Assembly: GCA_028356125.1 (NCBI GenBank)
Contig: JAOMTZ010000001.1
Span: 62,001-126,000 of the forward strand
DNA from: Candidatus Poseidoniaceae archaeon
GTDB taxonomy: Archaea; Thermoplasmatota; Poseidoniia; Poseidoniales; Poseidoniaceae
DNA length: 64,000 nt
Direction: 5' to 3'
The notes beneath the pieces were generated by a model that did not search any database, was not told the origin of the DNA, and saw nothing but the letters and a program-made list of their open reading frames with translations. Of the stretch, positions 1 through 8,490 are shown in pieces (within the stretch, counting starts at the first letter, position 1; every line of letters begins with the position of its first letter). A program made the position numbers and the translations under genes.

Positions 1-616
1 ATCGAGTGATTGAAGAAGGAATGTTCCAACCATTTCCATCACCTAAATATCTAGTTGCGCCAACTGTTAATTCACGAATCAGTGGAGTATAGTACTCGTC
101 ATCTGTCCCCATCACCATTTCAATATGGATGTCCGGATTAGCATCACGATCGATGCTCGCTAACGATAACGGTAAACTCACATTATCATGCCCGCTAATG
201 ACCTGCCCTGTAGCGTCTAAAACATTCACTCCATACCAAGTATTGTTAGGAAGAACAATATCTGCATCTACGAAACCATTCCCTAAATCATGAGTTGAAA
301 TTGCAGGACTGGTCCAAGACCCTTCGGTTTCAAACCAGTCTACTTCTAGTCCGATATTGTCGACATACCAACCAGGTTCATTGACAGCAGAATCTCCAAC
401 CTGGCGGAATTTGAAAGACACGTTGTTACCTGACAAGTTGGAAACATCATACGCCATGTCAAGCCATGGAATATTAGCAGAACTGGTACATGAAAATGAA
501 CCCGATGCTGCTACGTATTGTCGCCCATCCCATACATCCGTTCCGCTATATGTACCCCAAGTAATCGATCCATCATACCAGTTAGTATCGTTCGCATAGT
601 TGATATAAGCTTGAGT
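1..616 (-). pseudogene. In-frame continuation of the secreted protein beyond TAA, cut by window edge
   Basis: Reading on from the TAA at 617-619 in the same frame gives 205 codons with no further stop down to position 2. The translation has the style of the upstream part: it begins TQAYINYANDTNWYDG and holds EPGWYVDNIGLEV, a second copy of the GW[FY][IV]D[DN] beta-sandwich phrase seen before the stop. No plausible start codon with a ribosome site lies at the junction. It is therefore the rest of the same gene rather than a separate gene. The C-terminus lies outside the window. Whether this is a real nonsense mutation, a consensus error or recoding cannot be told from sequence alone. Confidence 0.75.
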
Positions 617-2476
617 TTATGCTCCATCATTAACCGAGTAATACAGGATACCACCATCATATGTATCTTCAGAGCACATCCAATGTTTCCAAACAAATCT
701 TGCACTTGCACCCAAAGGTACGAAGTAGTTTGGTGAGATCAATGAATTATCAGAACTTGAATTATAATCTCCACATAAGTTAGTTGCGAATCCAAGGCTA
801 GCACTCGGGAATGAAGATGGACCATCTGTGAAAGTTGAACATAATGACCCGAATTCCCAACCTGTTTGCCCAGCAGCATTGCTTGTACTCCAGCCACCAG
901 GAGGGAGAGCTGAAGAGTCTTCCAAACTGTAGGAAATTGACAGTCCGCCACTTCCAATTTGTAAGAACGCCCAATCATCTGCAGAGCCACTGATTCCATA
1001 GTGTGTGGCTGAAGAAGAGGTAGAGAGTGATTTTGTATACACTGTTGCACCTGAATTTACGACTTTGAACCAACTAACCGACAATCCTTCCTTTGTATCC
1101 TGTGGAGTACCGTACTGAACAGAACTATCTGTTTGAACAACGTATCGAATCTTAGACGCTGTGGTTGAACCGATCATCGTGGCAGGAATTGGGAACTCTA
1201 GTTCCACAAAACCACCGGAATCATCCACAACTGTATTTCCGTTAGGAAGTGTGTATCCACTTCCAGGTATAGCACCAGTTCTTGAGCGACAAGATGTTGC
1301 TGTCGAACTGGATGATGATGAGATATCGGTCCAAGTGGTTCCATTATTGGTTGATAGTTCGACACAGAAATTGTCGTAACTTGAACCTTCAAGATCGAAT
1401 TCCAATCTTGTAACGACTTTTGCTCCGGCTGTTGAAGCAGAGAGGTTGATCTCGCTTTCCATAGCACCTTGAGCGTTGTTGCTGTAAAAACAATTTGAAG
1501 TTGTCTGTGAGTAACATCCGTGGTGCCAAACTCCAATCGAATTCCCAACATTTGTTATTTCAAAGTCATCAATGAACCATCCCGGACGCAATGTGTTATT
1601 GCTGTCTGTCCATACTTGGAATCTGAATTGCATTTGAGATGCGTTGCTTATTCCTGTTAGATTATCAAGATTGAATGTGGAACTTGTCCATGAACTATGA
1701 TTGCCATCTCCAAACACTCCAAAACCACTACCATTCGCACCGAGTGGAATGGAAGCATTAGTTGAAATTGTGGAAGGATAACCACCTACAGGCTCAATAT
1801 AGGTCCAGTTACCATTGTCTAATTTGTACTCAACCCATGCGCCATCTTTGACATCAAGGTGATGCCAGTGTGCGAATGTGAAATTGAAATTGCTGATCGG
1901 TTGAGGTATGCTGAATTGAGGTGCAGCCAATGCTCCAGATGACCCGGAGGCAAGCGCCTGACCTGGTAAGGTTCCAGCAACTACGCCACCGTCTGCCGCT
2001 GCAGCAGGAACGAAACCGTGTGCTAAAGTTCTGGTTGAGCCGGCCACTGTACCACCCAGCCCAGTAGGATTCACTGCTTCCCATAGAGTCCCGGTTTGTG
2101 TCCAAGCGATTGGTAGTTGCAAAGTAGCTGAATTGAAGGTATCAATATTGGAAATTGCACTATCCGGTGCCAACGACATAGCCCCATCGAATTTGCCCAT
2201 TAATGAATCATCGAATTGACCTGCGCTGAAATTACTTGGAACATCTTCGCCTGACCAAGTAATGCCAGCCCCGTCTTCCAAGTAGCCACTTTCATCAACA
2301 TGCAACCATGCATCGATTACAGTAGCATTGCCTGGAACTTCGAACGAATCTGAGATATTTCGAGTAGCACCTGCTAGGCTAGATGGACCATTCCAGACGC
2401 TAGTTGCTGCTGCTGCAACATTGCTGAACATTAGTATTGAAAGAAAAAGCGAAAGAAAAGTTTTCCTGCCCGACAT
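617..2476 (-). CDS. Large secreted protein, 5' part up to an in-frame TAA
   Basis: The 619 codons start at ATG 2476 with a clear signal peptide (SGRKTFLSLFLSILMFSNVAA, hydrophobic core, then Ala-rich cleavage region). The mature part is rich in Ser, Thr, Gly and Asn and holds jelly-roll or MAM-like segments; the phrase PGWFIDDFEI is typical of such beta-sandwich modules in secreted archaeal and bacterial proteins, and Cys pairs flank it. No catalytic motif is visible. The reading frame ends at TAA 617-619, but coding sequence of the same character continues in the same frame to the window edge. The gene is therefore either interrupted or read through, and this feature is only its first part. 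A 17-nt perfect palindrome lies 12 nt upstream of the ATG. Function is unknown; a cell-surface or exported adhesin or enzyme is inferred. Confidence 0.8.
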   Translation of the reverse strand: MSGRKTFLSLFLSILMFSNVAAAATSVWNGPSSLAGATRNISDSFEVPGNATVIDAWLHVDESGYLEDGAGITWSGEDVPSNFSAGQFDDSLMGKFDGAMSLAPDSAISNIDTFNSATLQLPIAWTQTGTLWEAVNPTGLGGTVAGSTRTLAHGFVPAAAADGGVVAGTLPGQALASGSSGALAAPQFSIPQPISNFNFTFAHWHHLDVKDGAWVEYKLDNGNWTYIEPVGGYPSTISTNASIPLGANGSGFGVFGDGNHSSWTSSTFNLDNLTGISNASQMQFRFQVWTDSNNTLRPGWFIDDFEITNVGNSIGVWHHGCYSQTTSNCFYSNNAQGAMESEINLSASTAGAKVVTRLEFDLEGSSYDNFCVELSTNNGTTWTDISSSSSSTATSCRSRTGAIPGSGYTLPNGNTVVDDSGGFVELEFPIPATMIGSTTASKIRYVVQTDSSVQYGTPQDTKEGLSVSWFKVVNSGATVYTKSLSTSSSATHYGISGSADDWAFLQIGSGGLSISYSLEDSSALPPGGWSTSNAAGQTGWEFGSLCSTFTDGPSSFPSASLGFATNLCGDYNSSSDNSLISPNYFVPLGASARFVWKHWMCSEDTYDGGILYYSVNDGA

Positions 2477-2487
2477 GGTTCACACTA

Positions 2488-2504
2488 CGAACCCTACGGG
2501 TTCG
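2488..2504. repeat. Perfect palindrome CGAACCC-TAC-GGGTTCG
   Basis: Seven base pairs with a three-base centre, 12 nt upstream of ATG 2476. It is one of a set of similar palindromes (core CCCTAY-GGG or CCCTWTAGGG) in gene junctions of this window; see 8430, 17892, 38504 and 51975. It could act as RNA hairpin or DNA site. Confidence 0.7.
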
Positions 2505-2582
2505 ATGCAACCTATGAACTCTGCGACGTCAAGTCATTTCCAAAATCTCGAATCTATACTCAAATCTCAAGCAATGTAGTGA

Positions 2583-2657
2583 TGGAGCCACCAGCGAGAA
2601 TTGAACTCGCGACCTCCTCATTACCAATGAGGTGCTATACCGCTAAGCCATGGTGGC
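2583..2657 (-). tRNA. tRNA-Thr(GGT)
   Basis: Complete cloverleaf on the minus strand: acceptor GCCACCA/TGGTGGC, anticodon stem CCTCA/TGAGG with loop TTGGTAA (anticodon GGT, reads ACC and ACU), T arm GCGAG-TTCAATT-CTCGC, discriminator T and encoded CCA. No intron. A TATA-like element lies 25-32 nt upstream. Confidence 0.95.
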
Positions 2658-2681
2658 GTATCCGTGGCGACCTGCCGTTGT

Positions 2682-2689
2682 GATATAAT
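2682..2689 (-). promoter_or_regulatory. TATA-like box of tRNA-Thr
   Basis: On the minus strand GATTATATCA is centred about 28 nt before the tRNA 5' end, the expected distance for an archaeal TATA box starting transcription at the mature 5' end. Confidence 0.5.
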
Positions 2690-2726
2690 CGATTCGGAAT
2701 TGAAACGAGCATATTCTGACCGTTTC

Positions 2727-2736
2727 GGTTAAACAT
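2727..2736 (+). promoter_or_regulatory. Candidate TATA box of tRNA-Ser
   Basis: GGTTAAACAT is centred about 28 nt ahead of the tRNA-Ser 5' end. The motif is weak; position is the main support. Confidence 0.35.
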
Positions 2737-2759
2737 GCGATGCTTGTCGTCGGGCTGCC

Positions 2760-2842
2760 GCCGAGATCGCATAGCCTGGTATTGCGCGTGACTGGAAATC
2801 ACGTGTCCTTGAGACTCGGGAGTTCAAATCCCCCTCTCGGCG
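2760..2842 (+). tRNA. tRNA-Ser(GGA)
   Basis: Class II tRNA: acceptor GCCGAGA/TCTCGGC, anticodon stem CGTGA/TCACG with loop CTGGAAA (anticodon GGA, reads UCC and UCU), a long variable arm, a TTCAAAT T-loop and discriminator G73 typical of serine tRNAs. CCA is not encoded, unlike the neighbouring tRNA-Thr. The T stem has one A-C mismatch. Confidence 0.95.
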
Positions 2843-2847
2843 CTCAC

Positions 2848-2853
2848 TTTTTT
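2848..2853 (+). terminator. T-tract terminator after tRNA-Ser
   Basis: Six T residues directly behind the tRNA 3' end, the usual archaeal oligo-T termination signal for tRNA genes. Confidence 0.6.
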
Positions 2854-2961
2854 CACTAACTTCGAGAAAGATAATTTCATGAATGAGATAATCTGTTCTA
2901 ATTGTGCCCCCGGATATATTTCTCAGAACGATTTAATAACAATATTATTTGTGCATTGAAT

Positions 2962-3396
2962 ATGGATGAAGATGACGAAGGGCCAACAATTGGCCTATCT
3001 GCTATACTGAAACTAACAGGATTTCTGCCAATAATGCTAGGTGCGGCATTTATTTTATCACCAAGAACTGCAATAAATGTAGGGCCACTTCTTACCAAAT
3101 ATGGTATCTTTGTGAGTTTGTATGTGGGAGTTTTTGCAATTTTTATTGGATTGTCCCAATGGATCGTATCGATCTACGTTAAGGAAAACCTGCACATATT
3201 CGGACGGTTCTTCGCATTCGGTTTCCTTCTCACCATATTGTTGGAAATTTATGGTATGGCATCTGGTATTATGGAATTCAATTTAAAGTTCATATTCGCT
3301 GCTATGCTGCCTGTATCTGCAGCTTTTGTTTTGTTGTTATATTCAATTAAACCTGATGAATCGGTAACGCAAAATACTAAAGAAAATCAGGTCTGA
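2962..3396 (+). CDS. Small four-helix membrane protein, unknown function
   Basis: A 144-residue protein starting MDEDDEGPTIGLSAILK; an upstream ATG at 2902 would add a 20-residue extension without coding character, so the later ATG is preferred. Four hydrophobic segments are visible, roughly residues 15-33, 45-65, 75-95 and 100-122, joined by short loops. The N-terminus is acidic and a short polar tail follows the last helix. No motif allows a family call. It stands alone between the tRNAs and the convergent gene at 3467, with a 70-nt spacer. Confidence 0.7.
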   Translation: MDEDDEGPTIGLSAILKLTGFLPIMLGAAFILSPRTAINVGPLLTKYGIFVSLYVGVFAIFIGLSQWIVSIYVKENLHIFGRFFAFGFLLTILLEIYGMASGIMEFNLKFIFAAMLPVSAAFVLLLYSIKPDESVTQNTKENQV

Positions 3397-3466
3397 TTAC
3401 TGAGAAACAAAGTATGCAGTTAGTATTGAACATTGAATAATACAGTAAATATCGCTGTGATAGGGA

Positions 3467-4126
3467 TCAGAAAATCGAATGAAAGGCCACAATGAGAAGT
3501 ACAATTAGGAAAACTCCAATTCTTAGACTCGAACCTGCAATGCGCATCATTCTCTCAACTCTTCTCAATCCGGTTAGTGCCTCTTTGTTATCTGGTTCGA
3601 TTAACAAAACTCGTTGATATGCCATCTCTGCTGTCTGAAGACGTTCTGATTTTAATCCAACATCATTTTGGGGTTCTAACGAAGTTTCTGCTAGCAACAT
3701 CAAACTAGGGATGTGATCCTCATCAAATGATAATATCCTAAATAATCGATCAGCGATATTTCGAACACTCATCTGAGCATGAGATGCCAATTCGTTCCAT
3801 AAGGCAATGACATATTTATCGCGAAACTCACCATTGTAGAGTTCTGTTGCTAGCTGATAATCAATTTGCTTAGATCTCTCATACATTTCATCTGCTTGTA
3901 AGAAAAGTCCCTGTTCCATTTTTTCTGTAGCAATATGTAGATGATTTCTAACTAATTTATCAGTATCTTGAGTGTAGTTATTTTGGACAGAGTTTTCAAT
4001 TTGGGTATTTATGTCACCCATGATTACCGAGTCCTGAACATTTGTGTTTGATTGTGTTGGAATGGGAATCCATTCTGAACCACTCCAAATCATTTTGCCA
4101 TCAGGGCTTAGAACCGAATCAGTCAT
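3467..4126 (-). CDS. C-terminally anchored protein with SPDGK/QDSV module and TPR-like helices
   Basis: A 219-residue protein. The start chosen is ATG 4126 because GGAAGGAGA lies just upstream; a longer frame to 4192 would overlap the lipoprotein gene. Residues 7-40 form a compact module: SPDGKMIWSGSEWIPIP, then QDSVIMGD. The same module opens the otherwise unrelated protein at 6385. The middle is helical, with a TPR-like pair near 165-190 (AEMAYQRVLLIEPDNKEAL). Residues 202-218 form one membrane helix at the extreme C-terminus, so the bulk probably faces the cytoplasm. It lies 48 nt downstream of the lipoprotein gene on the same strand and may be cotranscribed with it. Function unknown; a scaffold role is inference. 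Confidence 0.8.
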   Translation of the reverse strand: MTDSVLSPDGKMIWSGSEWIPIPTQSNTNVQDSVIMGDINTQIENSVQNNYTQDTDKLVRNHLHIATEKMEQGLFLQADEMYERSKQIDYQLATELYNGEFRDKYVIALWNELASHAQMSVRNIADRLFRILSFDEDHIPSLMLLAETSLEPQNDVGLKSERLQTAEMAYQRVLLIEPDNKEALTGLRRVERMMRIAGSSLRIGVFLIVLLIVAFHSIF

Positions 4127-4173
4127 GGAATCTCCTTCCCATCTTGTCGTATCAATAATTCGCCTGCATTCAT

Positions 4174-6246
4174 TTATTCGACACGGCGGCAAAGTGCCAC
4201 TATTACTAGCATAGATAGAGTGCTAAAAATTGTCAATCCAGGCAATAGAGCCGGACTTTCATCAGTATAACCTCCTCCCCAATCATGGTAAAGTTTGACA
4301 GTTGGTCTTTCATTGCCATCTTCATAATCAGTGTATACAACAATGGTATCTCCAGCGTCAAGGTAATCATTGCCATTCATATCATAATAATCGAATACCC
4401 AATTATTACCCATATCGTCTGTACTTTCACCAGATTGTATTTGAGATAAATCAAATGACACATGCAAGGTAAATTCTTCTTCACCATTGTCATTATATTC
4501 TGTAAAACCAAGATCTAGTCTGAATTCATCAAGATGATTTTGGAAATTCATTTCATCTTCGATTATGAACGAATATGGACTCATCCCCTTATACGTGCAA
4601 TAATTACAATTGCTAGCCTCTGCGACAATTGATTGACTCTCATCTTCACCATACGCTAGTGAACGCTTGAACCAGAATTCTGTTCCTGATTCTTTATCCC
4701 AACCATCCCACATTTCTAGTGTCTCTGAAAGAACGAAATACAGATATTCGTCATCCATCATGACTTGTGATAGATTCGTAGTGGTTTCACATGAATCAGT
4801 TGATTCTACGTATACCGCTATTGTCGTGTAACCAAGATTTGTGCATTGCAAATAGTCATTAGCAATTTGTGTATCTTCATCAATTCCGGACGTACAATCG
4901 GCTACTCCATCATTAATTGCAGCAAAAGATATCGTGGTAGTTCCTTCATCACAGTAATACATAGATATGTGTTCAGAGACATTAAGAGATGCAGTAATTA
5001 GAGAATCTCCTTCTATTCGCAAGGTATGGAAAATTGGAGTTCCTGAAGATGAATAAGACCCAATCCTTTTTGTCGTGCTAAAACCATTATTCCAAAAATA
5101 ATCACCTTCAACATCGTCCTCAAATGTGTGAATCATATCACTACTTGGATATTTGTCACCACACCATTCTGGAAGAACGACTATTGGAGTACTTTCTATT
5201 GAGGAATTAATTTCATCCTCGCTTACAATCTGGTTTGCAGGGATATTGTAGGATAGTTCACAATTCCAAACATATTTCGACGCCTGATAGTTTGTTTCTA
5301 CCAATAATGGGGATGCTGCTGGCGGATAATCATCAGACACTTCCACAGTTATTTCATCATCATCCAATATAAAAATTGATGACACTGTATTCTCAAATTC
5401 AGCGCCGAGGCCTTCCGAATCTACCGCCTCTGCAATGAAATTAACCATCTGTAGATTTTCATCGAAGTTGATGTAAATTATTCCTTCTTCGTTAGATGCC
5501 GATATAGTTTGATAACCATCTTCAACGGTCATAGTCCATTCTAATTCTGCAAATTCTAAATCATCTGGGAATAATGTTTTTTGTCTACCATCTGCAAGTA
5601 TTGCATCAATCTCTTCTTGAGTTACGCCTTCATCAGTACCATCTTGACAATGTACCAATCCATCGTTGACCCAATCAATTGGGATGTCATATTCCTCTTC
5701 ATCGCAAGTAAAATAGGGATCCATAGAGATGTCGTCTCCGTTTCCTTTCTTGATTGCAGCATTCAGTAAATTGTTAGAATCGCCAATTTCATCATTAACT
5801 AAATACCACTCATCTTCAGAATAAACGTTGATTACATCTCCTTTCTGTTTTACTTGATAATTACCATAATCCATCCCGTTTAATTTATATTTGTATGTAT
5901 AACTTATCGATTGGTCCTCGGAATCATACATTTCGATAATTGTTACTTCTGTGCTAATTGAGTCACCTTCAATCGTGGAATCGGTTTTCATTACCATTTT
6001 TACCCCGTATGTTTCACCGCCGGATCTTCTATTGTCTAGATCTGTGACCTGAGTAAGTGCTGCATTTTCTAATTCAGTTTGTGCAGCAGGCATCACACAT
6101 GAACCATCATCTTCATCGGCATCTGGATTATAATTTACTGCATCTGAATCTGTGCAGTCTGAAATTATTTCGTCATCGTCTCCAAAACATCCAGCTAAAG
6201 ATGTCGAAATGAGTAGGCACGCTACTAGGGCATGGATTGGCTTCAT
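4174..6246 (-). CDS. Large lipoprotein with C-terminal membrane segment
   Basis: A 690-residue exported protein. The N-terminus MKPIHALVACLLISTSLAGC has a lipobox (LAGC, lipid-modifiable Cys20). Just after it comes the acidic motif CTDSDAVNYNPDADEDDGSC, a short Cys-bounded motif reminiscent of small Ca-binding or spacer repeats in secreted proteins. The rest is acidic and rich in Asp, Glu, Thr and Tyr with scattered Cys residues. Near the C-terminus a hydrophobic stretch (LLPGLTIFSTLSMLVIVALC) is followed by Arg-Arg, which resembles a C-terminal sorting or anchor signal. It could thus be held at both ends. It is divergent from the EF-hand/Tudor-like gene at 6385. No enzyme motif is seen. Confidence 0.85.
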   Translation of the reverse strand: MKPIHALVACLLISTSLAGCFGDDDEIISDCTDSDAVNYNPDADEDDGSCVMPAAQTELENAALTQVTDLDNRRSGGETYGVKMVMKTDSTIEGDSISTEVTIIEMYDSEDQSISYTYKYKLNGMDYGNYQVKQKGDVINVYSEDEWYLVNDEIGDSNNLLNAAIKKGNGDDISMDPYFTCDEEEYDIPIDWVNDGLVHCQDGTDEGVTQEEIDAILADGRQKTLFPDDLEFAELEWTMTVEDGYQTISASNEEGIIYINFDENLQMVNFIAEAVDSEGLGAEFENTVSSIFILDDDEITVEVSDDYPPAASPLLVETNYQASKYVWNCELSYNIPANQIVSEDEINSSIESTPIVVLPEWCGDKYPSSDMIHTFEDDVEGDYFWNNGFSTTKRIGSYSSSGTPIFHTLRIEGDSLITASLNVSEHISMYYCDEGTTTISFAAINDGVADCTSGIDEDTQIANDYLQCTNLGYTTIAVYVESTDSCETTTNLSQVMMDDEYLYFVLSETLEMWDGWDKESGTEFWFKRSLAYGEDESQSIVAEASNCNYCTYKGMSPYSFIIEDEMNFQNHLDEFRLDLGFTEYNDNGEEEFTLHVSFDLSQIQSGESTDDMGNNWVFDYYDMNGNDYLDAGDTIVVYTDYEDGNERPTVKLYHDWGGGYTDESPALLPGLTIFSTLSMLVIVALCRRVE

Positions 6247-6384
6247 GGCTAACCGAAGTGTTGGCAGTCAATAAGTGCACTGATGAAGGCATAACTCAAG
6301 ATGCTCCTGATGGAGTATACAATCCTCAAACTGCTGAAGAATGATTTGCGATTAATTGATAGTTTTAGACTACAAGCGCAAACT

Positions 6385-7653
6385 ATGTCCGACCCTGTAA
6401 TGAGCCCTGATGGCAAATTTATGTGGACGGGAGATGAATGGGTACCGGCACCACCTTCTTCCAAGGGTAACAATATCAGTATGCAGGATTCTGTTATCGG
6501 TGGAGATGTAGTAAGTAACACGGTGATTAACAATGACCCTGCAACAGTTACTGCAGCTGTTATTACCGCATTACAGCAGTTGGGTGTACTTGGAGATAAT
6601 ACTCCGCACCAAGCCCCACCGACTCCCGAAATTGAACTGCCTCAATCCTTCCAAGTTGGAGACCACGTTGAGTACAACAGTCCAACAAATGCTCGATGGC
6701 TAAATCGATGTAAAGTAGTAGCCATTAATGATGACGGAACCTACAAAGTGGAAGTCCCTAAAGACACAATGATTGAAACTAAATTAGCCGTTGTAATTGG
6801 GACATCACCAGGATCTATCCGCCCAGCCAGTATACCCTTCAAACAAGGAGATAGAGTGTTCGTTAATTGGAAAAATCATGGTCACTATTTCCCTGGCAAA
6901 ATCGCCAGCGAAAACTCAGATTTTACATTCAACATTCATTTTGATGATGGAGACGTAGAGTACAATGTAGAATGGGGAAGGATTGAACCTCTAAATGAAG
7001 AGTCAAAAGAAGTTCAGGATTATATCGAAAACGAATCTCAAGAGGAAAGAGAACTTATCGAGGCTTTCCAAGTTTTTGACACCGACAATAGCGGCACTAT
7101 TTCTGCAGGAGAATATTTCAGAATCCTTACTGAAATGGGTGATGATCCAATATCAATAGAGGATGTGATGCAAGAATTTAACGAAATGGGAATTGGATTA
7201 AATTCAGAAATCGACTATCTTTCACTTGCTAAATTGATGCTTGGTTCTGATGATTCTGAGATGACGCAACCCAAACCTGAAGTCGTTATTCGTGATGCTA
7301 GAGTTTCAGAGGGAATTCTAAGAGGCTATGCGTATGCTCATCCAAAATTGGGTGAAGGCAAGATCAAGTCTTCTGCCATTCAATCTATCACATACGATGC
7401 TAGGGCAACCGCTCGAGTTGAAACAAGGAACACGATGTATGTAGTTGGACCAACAGGGTGGACTGAAAGGCCTTCTGACCACCCATTCAACAATCCATAT
7501 TCTCAAGGTATGCAAATTAAAGTTGAATGGAAAGGGAGTTGGTGGGATGCAATTATCAGAGAGATTAAAGGAGATTCATATCTAATTCACTACGTTGGAT
7601 TTGATTCAAGTTGGGATGAGTGGGTAGGTAACTCACGAATCAAATTAGAATGA
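6385..7653 (+). CDS. EF-hand protein with Tudor-like and chromo-barrel-like domains
   Basis: A 422-residue soluble protein; the start is ATG 6385 because the shared N-terminal module begins there (an earlier in-frame ATG at 6301 adds an unrelated stretch). Residues 7-41 carry SPDGKFMWTGDEWVPAP plus QDSVIGGD, as in the protein at 3467. Residues 90-125 and 152-203 look like small Tudor-type barrels (GDHVEY, GDRVFVNW ending with an acidic DDGD). Residues 232-243 are a canonical EF-hand loop, DTDNSGTISAGE; the second helix-loop-helix is degenerate. Residues 372-421 match the Tudor-knot or chromo-barrel pattern (VEWKGSWWDAIIREIKGDSY, then HYVGFDSSWDEWV). No signal peptide or membrane segment. Calcium binding is likely; the ligand of the barrels is unknown. 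Confidence 0.85.
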   Translation: MSDPVMSPDGKFMWTGDEWVPAPPSSKGNNISMQDSVIGGDVVSNTVINNDPATVTAAVITALQQLGVLGDNTPHQAPPTPEIELPQSFQVGDHVEYNSPTNARWLNRCKVVAINDDGTYKVEVPKDTMIETKLAVVIGTSPGSIRPASIPFKQGDRVFVNWKNHGHYFPGKIASENSDFTFNIHFDDGDVEYNVEWGRIEPLNEESKEVQDYIENESQEERELIEAFQVFDTDNSGTISAGEYFRILTEMGDDPISIEDVMQEFNEMGIGLNSEIDYLSLAKLMLGSDDSEMTQPKPEVVIRDARVSEGILRGYAYAHPKLGEGKIKSSAIQSITYDARATARVETRNTMYVVGPTGWTERPSDHPFNNPYSQGMQIKVEWKGSWWDAIIREIKGDSYLIHYVGFDSSWDEWVGNSRIKLE

Positions 7654-7678
7654 TGAAAAGTTCATTGGCTAGTATTCA

Positions 7679-8422
7679 TTGAGAGTAAATGTGGAAGCGA
7701 CAATCATTCTAATCGTTTTCACCGCATTCCTTGCTGCAGCATTGACGGTCCCTGCTGGCTTTGGACTATCGACAATGCTGACACCGGTTGTACTTCTTGT
7801 CCTTGACCCTCACCAGGCAGTTGCGGTTGTAGCGATTGTACATGGCGCTCATAATTGCGCCAAATATTTCAGCCTGAAAGAGCATGTTGAGTTTGAGGCA
7901 ATCAAGCATTATGGGGTATGGCTAGTAGTTGGAGCGATATTAGGAGCTGTACTGCAAACTCAAGTTCCACAAAAACCTCTATTGTTGGTGATTGGAATAT
8001 TCCTAATAATTTTGCCAATATTAACACTGAGTGAAAACTGGTCTGGTTATAAAATTCCAGAAGCAAATGACAGGATTGGAGGATTTGGTTCGGGCTTCAT
8101 GGGAGGGTTATCTGGACACCAAGGGGCACTTAGAGCAATGTTCTTATCTCGAAGATTAACTAACAAAATGTCATTTGCTGCAACTGCAAGTGTTTTGGCA
8201 CTTTGCGTTGACCTTACAAGAATTCCAATTTACCTATATTTCCGCCCAGAGGAAATAATAGAGCACACCGAACTAACTGGGCTATTGATATTGTCTGCAC
8301 TAATCGGCGTACGAGTTGGCAAAAAATGGTTAGTCAAATGGAAATCAAATACAATTAGAAACGGAATAATGGTAGGTATTGTTGCGAGTGGAATATTCTA
8401 CTTTTATCAAGCCCTCGCTTGA
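7679..8422 (+). CDS. TauE/SafE family permease
   Basis: About 247 residues, with seven to eight hydrophobic helices and the family's two-fold repeat style. The N-terminal half holds the motif region PAGFGLSTMLTPVVLL and the second half FGSGFMGGLSGHQGALRAMF, both typical of the TauE/SafE (DUF81) group of sulfite, sulfoacetate or other small organic anion exporters. The substrate cannot be told. The frame opens with TTG 7679; GTG 7691 is an alternative start and no strong ribosome site distinguishes them. A hairpin lies 8 nt after the stop, ahead of the next gene. Confidence 0.85.
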   Translation: MRVNVEATIILIVFTAFLAAALTVPAGFGLSTMLTPVVLLVLDPHQAVAVVAIVHGAHNCAKYFSLKEHVEFEAIKHYGVWLVVGAILGAVLQTQVPQKPLLLVIGIFLIILPILTLSENWSGYKIPEANDRIGGFGSGFMGGLSGHQGALRAMFLSRRLTNKMSFAATASVLALCVDLTRIPIYLYFRPEEIIEHTELTGLLILSALIGVRVGKKWLVKWKSNTIRNGIMVGIVASGIFYFYQALA

Positions 8423-8429
8423 ATTCATC

Positions 8430-8446
8430 CACCTCCTATGGAGGTG
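8430..8446. repeat. Perfect palindrome CACCTCC-TAT-GGAGGTG
   Basis: Seven paired bases and a three-base loop, just after the permease stop. The right arm GGAGGTG is also a strong Shine-Dalgarno sequence, so the hairpin could hide it. It belongs to the same style of junction palindrome as those at 2488, 17892, 38504 and 51975. Confidence 0.65.
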
Positions 8447-8490
8447 CAAATGACCGAAATGACTCAAAGGGAGAATGCGCACCGATTAAC

